From an uncultured Coriobacteriales bacterium (GTDB taxonomy: Bacteria; Actinomycetota; Coriobacteriia; Coriobacteriales; QAMH01), in contig CAKUES010000013.1 of assembly GCA_934646835.1 (NCBI GenBank), forward strand, positions 1 to 62,795: a stretch of 62,795 nucleotides of DNA, given 5' to 3'. Under the pieces are notes generated by a model. It was not told the origin of the DNA, did not search any database, and saw only the letters and a program-made list of their open reading frames with translations. Below are positions 27,589-35,149 of this stretch, piece after piece. The position numbers and the translations under genes were made by a program. The first letter of the stretch is position 1; each line of letters opens with the position of its first letter.

Positions 27589-28824
27589 ATGGCAAAGGAT
27601 GTTTGCGTACTTGCTTACTCCGGTGGTCTGGACACCTCCGTGTGCCTGCGCTGGCTCATGGACGAGATGAACCTCGACGTCGTGTGCGTCGTCGGCGAGG
27701 TCGGCCAGGAGCATGACGGCCTGGAGAAGATCCGCGAGCGCGCCCTCGAGGTCGGCGCCATGGAGTGCATCATCGCCGACATGCGCGAGACCTTCGCAAA
27801 CGAGTACCTCACCAAGGCGCTTGCCGCGAACTCCATGTTCGAGAACAAGTACCCCCTGGTCTCCGCCCTGTCCCGTCCGCTGATCTCACAGTACCTGGTC
27901 GAGACTGCGCATAAGTTCGGCGCCAAGTACGTCGCCCACGGCTGCACCGGCAAGGGCAACGACCAGGTTCGCTTCGAGAACTCCATCCGCGCCCTCGACC
28001 CCGATCTGGAGATCATCGCCCCCGTCCGCGTGTGGGAGCTCCATACCCGCGAGGACGAGATGAAGTGGGCAGAGGCCCATGGCGTTCACGTCGGCGCAAC
28101 CAAGAAGAAGCCCTACTCCATCGACGACAACATGTGGGGTCGCGCCATCGAGTGCGGCGTTCTCGAGGATCCGATGAACCGCCCGCCGCTGGACATCTAC
28201 ACCATGACCGCCAACCCCGTCGACGCTCCCGATGAGCCCACGGAGATCACCATCGACTTCAAGCAGGGCGTTCCCTGCGCCATCGACGGTGTTGAGATGT
28301 CCATGCAGGAGGTCGTCGTCAAGCTTAACGAGATCGTCGGCGCAACCGGCTACGGCCGCATCGACATGATCGAGAACCGCATGGTCGGCGTTAAGTCCCG
28401 CGAGTGCTACGAGGCTCCCGGCGCCCTGGCGCTGATCGAGGCTCACCGCGCCCTGGAGGACATGTGCCTCGAGCGCGAGGTGCTGCGCTACAAGCTGCAC
28501 ATGGAGCACGATTGGGCGACCAACGTCTACAACGGCCAGTGGTTCTCCCCGCTCAAGCATGCGATGGACCAGTTCTTCGCCGCTACCCAGAGGTGCGTCA
28601 CCGGCCAGGTCCGCATCAAGCTCTCCAAGGGTACGCTGATGGTCACCGGCCGCCAGTCCGACTTCAGCCTCTACGACTACGGTCTGGCCACCTACGACGC
28701 GGCTGACACCTTCGACCGCGATGCAGCCAAGGGCTTCATCGACCTCACCGGCCTGTCCCTGCGCACCTGGGCGTCCAACCGCCGCCAGCAGGGCGTGACC
28801 GACGGCGAGGAACTGAGCATCTAG
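27589..28824 (+). CDS. argG: argininosuccinate synthase
   Basis: A 411-residue synthase that condenses citrulline and aspartate with ATP. It shows the P-loop VLAYSGGLDTSVCLRWL, AHGCTGKGNDQVRFE and KKPYSIDDNMWGRAIECG. It is separated from argR by 129 bases, which hold no clear promoter but a good ribosome binding site (GAAAGGAAACG). The last enzyme of the pathway, ArgH, is not in the window. Confidence 0.96.
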   Translation: MAKDVCVLAYSGGLDTSVCLRWLMDEMNLDVVCVVGEVGQEHDGLEKIRERALEVGAMECIIADMRETFANEYLTKALAANSMFENKYPLVSALSRPLISQYLVETAHKFGAKYVAHGCTGKGNDQVRFENSIRALDPDLEIIAPVRVWELHTREDEMKWAEAHGVHVGATKKKPYSIDDNMWGRAIECGVLEDPMNRPPLDIYTMTANPVDAPDEPTEITIDFKQGVPCAIDGVEMSMQEVVVKLNEIVGATGYGRIDMIENRMVGVKSRECYEAPGALALIEAHRALEDMCLEREVLRYKLHMEHDWATNVYNGQWFSPLKHAMDQFFAATQRCVTGQVRIKLSKGTLMVTGRQSDFSLYDYGLATYDAADTFDRDAAKGFIDLTGLSLRTWASNRRQQGVTDGEELSI

Positions 28825-28863
28825 CTTTGAGGCTTGCCGGCAACTGAATAACGCAAGGCGCAT

Positions 28864-28886
28864 GGGGCGGCACAGGGTGCCGCCCC
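28864..28886. repeat. dispersed CCCTG-loop hairpin, third and divergent copy
   Basis: On the minus strand this reads CACGTA-GGGGCGGCA-CCCTG-TGCCGCCCC-ATG, matching the core of the repeats at 15562 and 17864 but with coordinated changes in both arms that keep all pairs. It lies 40 bases after argG and may end its transcript. Confidence 0.75.
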
Positions 28887-28917
28887 TACGTGTAGATGGG
28901 GGGCGGGCGCAGGGGCG

Positions 28918-29031
28918 TAAGTGCGGTTGTTTTTGCTTGCTTGCCGGCGCATTCGCCCGCACTTAGCTGCGATTGGGACCCAAACAACCGCACTTAGCCA
29001 ATCTCTAATCCCCAATTGCCCGCACTTATCC
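28918..29031. repeat. cluster of AAGTGCGG motifs
   Basis: One TAAGTGCGGTTG (28918-28929) and three copies in the opposite orientation (at about 28968, CAACCGCACTTA at 28985-28996, and at about 29020). A second cluster lies at 56787-56900. The 29032-29145 stretch holds an imperfect hairpin (29046-29100) and otherwise nothing recognisable. Confidence 0.7.
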
Positions 29032-29045
29032 AGCATGCCTTTGCT

Positions 29046-29100
29046 GCAGCGCAGCGTGGTCAACAAAACAGTCTGACTGAAGTGTTGACCGCAGCGCTGC
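29046..29100. other. imperfect hairpin upstream of the Trk module
   Basis: GCAGCGC (29046-29052) with GCGCTGC (29094-29100), and GGTCAACA (29058-29065) with TGTTGACC (29083-29090), form a two-part stem around a 17-nt loop. No T tract follows on either side. Confidence 0.5.
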
Positions 29101-29145
29101 AAGCCCTTTGCCGCCCCTATCGTCCCCGCTAGCAGGGGATACGTC

Positions 29146-29174
29146 TCGTCACGCTGTGCCTTTGGCGCTATAAT
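29146..29174 (+). promoter_or_regulatory. promoter of the TrkH-OB module, probably leaderless
   Basis: A perfect -10 box TATAAT (29169-29174) with TCGTCA at 17-bp spacing. The predicted start point (about 29181) is only a few bases before the ATG at 29184, and no ribosome binding site is present, so the first gene may be translated from a leaderless mRNA. Confidence 0.65.
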
Positions 29175-29183
29175 CCACGCATT

Positions 29184-31376
29184 ATGCTGCCTCGCTTTCA
29201 CGCAAAGGACTTTCTGACAGTCGGACATTACCTCGGTGTCTTGCTCGTTATCACGGGCAGCCTGATGTTCGTCCCTGTCCTCGTTGCGGCCGTTTTTGAC
29301 GAGCAAGCCCAAATCCCCCTGTATATGTTCGGTGCCGGCGCCACGCTTCTGGCAGGCTCGCTGCTGCGCCTGCTCAAGGCTGCGCGCCTCGATCGCCGCA
29401 GATCGCTTTTGCTGTGCGGCTTTGGGTGGATCGTCGTCGCGTTCTTTGCGGCCATCCCCCTGTATCTCTCCGACGAGTTCTCGAGCTTCCTCAACGCGTT
29501 CTTCGACAGCGTCTCTATGCTCACTTCAACGGGCGTGACCTCGCTTACCGACGTCGAGCATATCTCGCACGCTCAGTCCACTTGGTGCACGATTCTTTCC
29601 CTCGCAGGTGGCCAGGCGATCATCATCACGGCTTTGTATTTGGGCTTTTTTGGGGATGGCGGCTATTCTGCCCGCGACAACGCTCGCGCGCGCCGTGACA
29701 GCATCACCGCTGCCCTCAGAAACACCGGTAAGCTGGTGTGGAGGGTCATGGCGGGGATCGTGGTCGTGGGCATGGTCGCGATCGCGGTGATACTCGCCTT
29801 TGACGGCATGCCCGTCCTCGACGCGGTCGTCAACGGCTTTTGGCTGTCGGGCAACTCCTTTAGCACGGGTAGCTTTGTCCCCCACAACTCCAGCTTGATC
29901 TTCTACCACTCTCCGCTGCTCAACAGCGCCGTTGCCGTGCTCATGATCTTGGGCTCGCTCAACTTCGCGGTCTTCGCGTTGGCGGTGAGCAGCACGGGCA
30001 CGGACTTTCGCGACCTCATCCGCAAGAACTCCGAGCTACGCTCGTACGCGTTGTGGCTTCTCTTGCTCGTCGTCGCGGTGACGGCGATCATCTGCCGCGA
30101 GGGGATTTTCTCGGGTGCGGCGTCGCTTTTTAGCCACAGCACCTTCATGGTTATCAGCGCGGCCACGACATCCGGCATGCAAACGGTGTATCCCGGCCAG
30201 ATGGGGGAGTCATTCCCCGACGGCGCCTTGATCATCATCATGGCCGCCATGTTCATCGGCGGATGCTCGTGCTCGACTGCCGGCGGTCTCAAGATGTTTC
30301 GTGCGTTGCAGGTCCTGCGCTGGTTTGGCCAAAGCGTTCAGCGCAGCCTCTTTCCCGACAGCGTCCAGGTCTACGCCCGCTACAACCACTTTGGCGTGAA
30401 GCGCGCCACCTCCGCCGACGCCATGCTCGCCATGGTCGTAACAACGCTCTTCATCATCGCGGCGGCTCTTGGCGCGGCGGTCTTCATCGCCCATGGCTAC
30501 GGAGCGGTCGATGCTATCTGCGAGAGCATTTCCTACGTCACCAACACCGGTATCGCCGTCGAGCTCCCCGCATCCTCCATGGACGCTGACCTCATGGTCA
30601 TCTCCATGCTCATGATGTGGGCGGGCAGGCTCGAGTTCATCGCGCTCATCGCTGCGCTTGCCAGCGTTGTGACGAGCGCGCGCCCCCAACGCAATGTTAT
30701 TCCCGACGGTGTCGTGAACAGCCGCAAGGCCCAGCGCAACGAGCGTCGTCGCAGGCGCATGCGCAGGCTGCGCGCCATCGTGCTTCTGGAGAAGTCGAAG
30801 GCCAAGGTGCTTCCCCTGTTGCTTGTCGTCTGCTTGTCTGTCTGTGCGATCGGCGCACCGCAGGCGCACGCCGCGTATTCACCCGGTTTCTCTGTGGCAT
30901 CCGGGGGCATCGTTCAGAGCTACCGTGACTCCACCGTGAGGGAGCTCCAGTCTGCCACGAGCCGCATGGACGGAGACTACGTGAAGATCACCGGAGAGGT
31001 GGTCGGCTATGCGGTTAAGGCGGATTCCAGGCATGTCTGGCTCAATGTCCAAGACGACACGGGCGCTGTCATCTCGGTTTACGCCAGCCGCTCGCTGGCA
31101 AAAGAGGTTTCGACCTTTGGAGGCTACGCCGCAACCGGCGACATGGTCGAGATCAAGGGCGTCTACAACCAGGCATGCAAGCGCCACGCCGGCGAACTGG
31201 AGATCCACGCAACCTCGCTCGCACTCATGCAAGCAGGCGCTCCTGCCGAGCATACGGCCGATTACACGCTGGCGCTCACCGGCGTGCTCATGCTTCTCAT
31301 CTCGTTCATCCTCGTGGTGGCCGAGCGTCTGTGGCGTGGGGAGCGCTATGTGAGGATACTGGGCCGCAAGCTGTGA
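29184..31376 (+). CDS. trkH: TrkH-family potassium transporter fused to a membrane-anchored OB-fold domain
   Basis: A 730-residue protein. Residues 1 to about 500 are a TrkH/KtrB-type K+ translocating subunit with the four pore-loop glycines visible in TSTGVTS, SFSTGSF, TTSGMQT and TNTGIAV, and a WAGRLEFIALIA segment near the last helix. A basic stretch (RRRRRMRRLR) leads into a signal-like helix (about 541-565, ending PQAHAAY). An OB-fold-like domain follows (about 594-685; YVKITGEVVGYAVK, VWLNVQDDTGAVISVY, VEIKGVYN), then a last membrane helix (about 697-719). The OB part is not in ordinary TrkH. The helix end AHA-A could be a signal peptidase site. The separate protein at 33124 has the same OB-plus-helix layout. 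No TrkA/KtrA gene is nearby. Confidence 0.85.
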   Translation: MLPRFHAKDFLTVGHYLGVLLVITGSLMFVPVLVAAVFDEQAQIPLYMFGAGATLLAGSLLRLLKAARLDRRRSLLLCGFGWIVVAFFAAIPLYLSDEFSSFLNAFFDSVSMLTSTGVTSLTDVEHISHAQSTWCTILSLAGGQAIIITALYLGFFGDGGYSARDNARARRDSITAALRNTGKLVWRVMAGIVVVGMVAIAVILAFDGMPVLDAVVNGFWLSGNSFSTGSFVPHNSSLIFYHSPLLNSAVAVLMILGSLNFAVFALAVSSTGTDFRDLIRKNSELRSYALWLLLLVVAVTAIICREGIFSGAASLFSHSTFMVISAATTSGMQTVYPGQMGESFPDGALIIIMAAMFIGGCSCSTAGGLKMFRALQVLRWFGQSVQRSLFPDSVQVYARYNHFGVKRATSADAMLAMVVTTLFIIAAALGAAVFIAHGYGAVDAICESISYVTNTGIAVELPASSMDADLMVISMLMMWAGRLEFIALIAALASVVTSARPQRNVIPDGVVNSRKAQRNERRRRRMRRLRAIVLLEKSKAKVLPLLLVVCLSVCAIGAPQAHAAYSPGFSVASGGIVQSYRDSTVRELQSATSRMDGDYVKITGEVVGYAVKADSRHVWLNVQDDTGAVISVYASRSLAKEVSTFGGYAATGDMVEIKGVYNQACKRHAGELEIHATSLALMQAGAPAEHTADYTLALTGVLMLLISFILVVAERLWRGERYVRILGRKL

Positions 31377-31431
31377 TGCATGCGCGCTCGGCGTTACAAT
31401 GGTTGTTTATGGTCAGGGAGGTGATTTGCAG

Positions 31432-31569
31432 ATGAGAGAGAAGATCGAAGAGACCCAGCAGAGGGCAAGCGGTCCCGCCAAGGGGCTGCTCGGCGTGCTC
31501 TTTGCCGTCATGTGCTTCTTGGGCGTTCTCTGCGCTGCAACGTTCCTCGTGTTCTTCATCATGGAATAG
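31432..31569 (+). CDS. small single-pass membrane protein (45 aa)
   Basis: A short frame with a strong ribosome binding site (GGGAGGTG, spacing about 9) encodes 45 residues: a charged N-terminus (MREKIEETQQRASGPAKG), one hydrophobic helix of about 22 residues and a final FFIME. It lies between the two TrkH genes, ends 7 bases before the second, and is read in a different frame. Position and layout suggest a small subunit or assembly partner of the transporter, like KdpF for Kdp, but there is no sequence match that I recognise. Confidence 0.6.
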   Translation: MREKIEETQQRASGPAKGLLGVLFAVMCFLGVLCAATFLVFFIME

Positions 31570-31576
31570 AGGCGCG

Positions 31577-33127
31577 TTGTTCACCCGACTTCACTTCGAG
31601 GACTGGCGCATCATCTGCCATTACCTGGGGGCGCTTGTCCTCTTGATGGCCGCTGCCATGTGCATACCCTTCTTCCTTGCCTTGGGGCTTGGCGAGTACG
31701 ATAACGCCGTGATGTTCCTCAAATCGCTTGGCATCACGACGATCTGCGGCTCCTTGCTCGCCTTGGCGAAGGTCCAGAAGTGCAACATGGTCTGGCACCA
31801 GGCCCTTATCGTCACGGGTCTGTCCTGGTTCGTCTTGAGCTTTTTTGGCACGCTGCCGCTGTGGTTTTCCGGTCATTATGCCACCTTCCAAGACGCGCTT
31901 TTCGAGGGCGTGTCCGGCATCACGGCGACGGGCCTTTCCATCGCCATCGACATCGACCACATGGCGCTTTCCATGATTACCTGGCGCTTCATCTTGCACT
32001 TGAGCGGCGGCATCGGCGTCCTCGTCATCGCCTTGGCATTGGGAATCTTTGGCACGGGTGCCGGCGCGGCGTCCGTCTACCAGGCGGAGGCCCGCGAGGG
32101 GCGTGTCATGCCGGAGGTCCGCTCCATGGCGCGCTTCATCTTCCGTGTGACCGGCACGGTCATCTGCGCGGGTGTCATCGCCTGCGCGATTCCCTTGCTC
32201 GTGGGCGGGCAAGAGCCCTTGAGGGCCTTCTTCAGCTCGCTGTGGATCACCATCTCCGCCTTTGCAACCGGCGGTATGACGGGCCAGTCCATGGGCATCA
32301 TGGCGTATCACTCTTGGCCGCTTGAGGTTATCACCATGTGCCTGATGTTTTTTGGCATCATCAACTTCACTTTGTACGGTGAGATCTGGCATGGTCGCCT
32401 CAAGCACATCTTCAAAGACATCGAGGTCCGCACCATGGCGGTGTGGATCTTCGCGCTGATGATGGTCGTGGCCATCGCTATCATGGCGGGCAGCTACTTC
32501 AACGACTTCTTCGCCTTGGTCAGGCGCACGCTCTACCTTGTGGTCTCTGCCTCCACCAACGTCGGTTTCTCGACGGTCTACCCCGGCCAGATCATGTACG
32601 CCATGGGCTCGGGCGCCTTCTTCATGATCGGCGTCGGCATGATCGTCGGCGGTTCCTCGTCATCGACGACGGGCGGTATCAAGGCCTTCCGCATCGGCAT
32701 CATCGCCAAGACCATCGTGCAGACCGTCCGTGAGGCACTCGTGCCCGACCATGTGCGCCCTCGTACCTTCTACTACCACATGGGTCGCAAGCTGCTCACG
32801 CCGGATCTGGCCTCTGCTGCGCTGACGACCTTCCTCATGTACATCCTGACCTTTGCCGTCGGTGCCGTCGTGGGCATCCTGTCCGGTTACGACGCCTTGC
32901 CGGCCATCTTCGAGTCTATCTCCGCCGCATCCAACGGCGGCCTGTCCTCGGGCATCGTCTCCGCGGGTATGCCGCGCTTCCTCGAGGGTGTCTACATCGT
33001 CGAGATGCTCTTGGGGCGTCTCGAGTTCGTCGCCGTGTTCGCGATGCTGCTGCAGTTCTTCCAGTCTCTGCTGCCGATTGACAGGACGGAGCTGTTCAAG
33101 AGAAAGCGCAAGGAGGGGTCGCGATGA
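31577..33127 (+). CDS. trkH: TrkH-family potassium transporter
   Basis: A 516-residue K+ translocating subunit, paralogous to the N-terminal part of the protein at 29184. The pore-loop glycines lie in ITATGLS, FATGGMT, TNVGFST and SNGGLSS. VGGSSSSTTGGIKAFR and LLGRLEFVAVFAML are shared family features. An upstream ATG at 31502 is in frame but lies inside the 45-residue gene. TTG 31577, after AGAGG, gives a normal N-terminus (FTRLHFEDWRIICHYLG), so it is chosen. It overlaps the next gene by 4 bases (ATGA). Confidence 0.88.
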   Translation: MFTRLHFEDWRIICHYLGALVLLMAAAMCIPFFLALGLGEYDNAVMFLKSLGITTICGSLLALAKVQKCNMVWHQALIVTGLSWFVLSFFGTLPLWFSGHYATFQDALFEGVSGITATGLSIAIDIDHMALSMITWRFILHLSGGIGVLVIALALGIFGTGAGAASVYQAEAREGRVMPEVRSMARFIFRVTGTVICAGVIACAIPLLVGGQEPLRAFFSSLWITISAFATGGMTGQSMGIMAYHSWPLEVITMCLMFFGIINFTLYGEIWHGRLKHIFKDIEVRTMAVWIFALMMVVAIAIMAGSYFNDFFALVRRTLYLVVSASTNVGFSTVYPGQIMYAMGSGAFFMIGVGMIVGGSSSSTTGGIKAFRIGIIAKTIVQTVREALVPDHVRPRTFYYHMGRKLLTPDLASAALTTFLMYILTFAVGAVVGILSGYDALPAIFESISAASNGGLSSGIVSAGMPRFLEGVYIVEMLLGRLEFVAVFAMLLQFFQSLLPIDRTELFKRKRKEGSR

Positions 33128-33759
33128 GGGGTGCTAAGCTGAGGCGCCTTGCCGCTGCCATAATTGGGTTCGCTCTCGCCCTTGTCGCGTTTGCGCCTGC
33201 GGCGCTTGCAGACGAGCTCAGGCTCGACGTGGGGTCGCTCTCCAACCGCTACGAGCAACTGGAGTCCATCGGCCAGGAGGTTGACGGCACGGAAAACGTC
33301 GTCGTCACCACGCGCATCGGCGTGCTCACTGCCGCCAACCGTGCCTTGGATGGCGCCACGGTCTCGTTCTCCGGCGAGGTCGTGGGCGATGTCATGAACG
33401 CTGACGAGGGATACAAGTGGGTGAACCTCCTTGCTACGGATGGCAGCTGTATTGGCGTGCTCGTCGACGACGAGATGGCGAGGCGCATCAGCAACAAGGG
33501 CGACTATTCCACGACGGGAACGACGTTGCAGGTGCGCGGCATCTACAGCATCGACTGCAAGGACCACCAAGGTGAGCTCGACGTGCATGCCATCGACGTG
33601 CGCGTACTCGACCCGGGCGGGGATATCGAGCATTATGTGAACGAGGCTGACGTTAGCTTCGCCATGAAGCTGTGCGCTGCGGGTTTTCTGCTTTTGACGG
33701 CGTACTTTGTGTTGAGATGGTACTTCGCGCGCCGCGAGGCTCGCGAGCAAGACGATTAG
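33124..33759 (+). CDS. membrane-anchored OB-fold protein, partner of TrkH
   Basis: A 211-residue protein with a signal peptide (1-29, ending PAALA before DE), an OB-fold-like domain (about 70-165; VSFSGEVVGDVMNADEGYKWVNLLATDGSCIGVLV, LQVRGIYSIDCKDHQGELDVHAIDV) and a C-terminal membrane helix with a basic end (about 180-205). It matches the C-terminal extension of the TrkH at 29184 in order and motifs (GEVVG, hydrophobic W-strand, G-Y/I-C-K, ELxxHA). Its start overlaps trkH by 4 bases. The OB domain should face the cell exterior. Function unknown; it may bind a ligand or gate the transporter. Confidence 0.7.
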   Translation: MRGAKLRRLAAAIIGFALALVAFAPAALADELRLDVGSLSNRYEQLESIGQEVDGTENVVVTTRIGVLTAANRALDGATVSFSGEVVGDVMNADEGYKWVNLLATDGSCIGVLVDDEMARRISNKGDYSTTGTTLQVRGIYSIDCKDHQGELDVHAIDVRVLDPGGDIEHYVNEADVSFAMKLCAAGFLLLTAYFVLRWYFARREAREQDD

Positions 33760-33791
33760 AGCAGTGCGGATATGGTGCGGAAAGGGCTCAG

Positions 33792-34766
33792 ATGATCGCA
33801 TTCGAAGATTTGGGTTGTACAAAGGACGTGCGCGCATGGGGCGATACCCTTGCCGATGACTTGGTCATCGGCCGCGTGACCTCGCTTGACCGCGGCTATC
33901 CCCTGGTCAACACGGCTGAGGAGGAGCTGCGCGCGGAGCTTGCCACGGACATCAAAAAAAGCGATGATAGCATCGTCGCCGTGGGCGACTGGGTGGCGCT
34001 GCGCATCCCGGAGGGCCACGAGAAGGCCATCATCGCCCAGATCATGCCGCGCCGCGTGGAGATCGCGCGCGTCAAGCGCGTCGGGCGCGAGAAGCAAGTG
34101 CGCCGCCAGGTGCTTGCGGCAAACGTCGACACCGTCTTTTTGTGCCAGAGCTTGACGGGCGAGGGGCTCGACATACGCCTTGCCGCGCGCCAGATGACTG
34201 CCTGCTGCGGTTGCGGGGCGAGGCCTGTTTTCGTGCTGACCAAGTCGGACGCCGTTGCCGATGAGGTCAGGCAGGCGGCCGTGGGCGAGCTTTCCCAGCT
34301 CGCCAGCGACGTCGAGGTGCTCTGCATCGCCGCCAAGGGAGGCGAGGGAGTCGAGCTCGTGCGCAGCCATATCCCGGCTGACACGACGGCCCTCTTGCTC
34401 GGCGAGAGCGGTGTTGGCAAGTCGACGTTGGTCAACGCGCTGTTGGGCGAGGAGCACATGCTCACCTCGGAGGTCCGTGAAAGCGATGACAGGGGACGCC
34501 ACACCACGGTTGCCCGCCGCATCTGCAAGGTGCCGGGCGGCGGCCTTATCATCGACGCCCCCGGTCTGCGCACGCTGCAGATCATCGACCTTGACGAGGC
34601 TCTTGAGGCTACCTTCCCCGATATCGTGGAGCTGGCCTACAGCTGCAAGTTCAACGACTGCAGCCACACCCATGAACCCGGCTGCGCCGTCAACGGCAAC
34701 GTCTCGCCGACAAGGCTCGAGGCCTTCAAAGCGCTTGCGAGCTTTAGCATGGAGGGCCGCAAGTAG
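33792..34766 (+). CDS. rsgA: ribosome small subunit-dependent GTPase A
   Basis: A 324-residue circularly permuted GTPase for late 30S maturation. An N-terminal OB-fold is followed by the G domain in permuted order: G4 (LTKSD), then G1 GESGVGKST at 204-212, G2 (GRHTT) and G3 (DAPGLR). The C-terminal zinc domain has CKFNDCSHTHEPGC. An upstream in-frame ATG at 33672 lies within the previous gene. ATG 33792 has AAAGGG 5 bases before it and a normal N-terminus (MIAFEDLGC). Confidence 0.94.
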   Translation: MIAFEDLGCTKDVRAWGDTLADDLVIGRVTSLDRGYPLVNTAEEELRAELATDIKKSDDSIVAVGDWVALRIPEGHEKAIIAQIMPRRVEIARVKRVGREKQVRRQVLAANVDTVFLCQSLTGEGLDIRLAARQMTACCGCGARPVFVLTKSDAVADEVRQAAVGELSQLASDVEVLCIAAKGGEGVELVRSHIPADTTALLLGESGVGKSTLVNALLGEEHMLTSEVRESDDRGRHTTVARRICKVPGGGLIIDAPGLRTLQIIDLDEALEATFPDIVELAYSCKFNDCSHTHEPGCAVNGNVSPTRLEAFKALASFSMEGRK

Positions 34767-34819
34767 GGGAGTGCTGTGGCGCTGGGGCTCTGGCGCGCAA
34801 GACGGCGATTTGAGGCAAC

Positions 34820-34854
34820 GACGGGGGTCGACGAGAGTCGGCCCCCGTCTGTTT
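34820..34854 (+). terminator. terminator after rsgA
   Basis: GACGGGGG-T-CGAC, tetraloop GAGA, then GTCG-G-CCCCCGTC: a 13-bp stem with one T-G wobble, followed by TGTTTG. The remaining gap to 35059 contains TTGACA (34949) without a matching -10 box and no gene. Confidence 0.75.
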
Positions 34855-35059
34855 GCGGGTGCCGGACAGGGCGTGCCCTTGTCTTCGAGGGTGCGGGTGG
34901 CCGGGTTTCTTCAAGGAATCATCACAGTAAAAACTGGTGGGCGGCACTTGACAAAAAAGTGTGCGCGAAGCGTCTCGGGTTTTATGGGGAAACAGCAAAT
35001 TAATGGTGATTCTCGTCTTCTGCGTCGCACCCAGGTTCTATACTGCCTAAGGCAACGAT

Positions 35060-35107
35060 GCACCATATCTATGCATCCGATAATGCTTTTACCACAAGAT
35101 ATTGTGG
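35060..35107. promoter_or_regulatory. two NrdR-type boxes upstream of nrdD
   Basis: GCACCATATCTATGCA (35060-35075) and CCACAAGATATTGTGG (35092-35107) resemble the NrdR box ACACWATATNTWGTGT; the second matches 13 of 16 positions. Their starts are 32 bp apart, about three helical turns, the usual NrdR spacing. A -10-like GATAAT (35079-35084) lies between them. This predicts repression of nrdDG by NrdR when dATP is high. Confidence 0.7.
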
Positions 35108-35149
35108 TTCGAATATGTTAACCAGTGTAAAACAGAAGGTGGGTACAAG

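Noticed and set aside
31502..31576. N-terminal extension of the second TrkH from ATG 31502
   Set aside because: It is the out-of-frame reading of the 45-residue gene and gives a Ser/Cys-rich sequence unlike TrkH.
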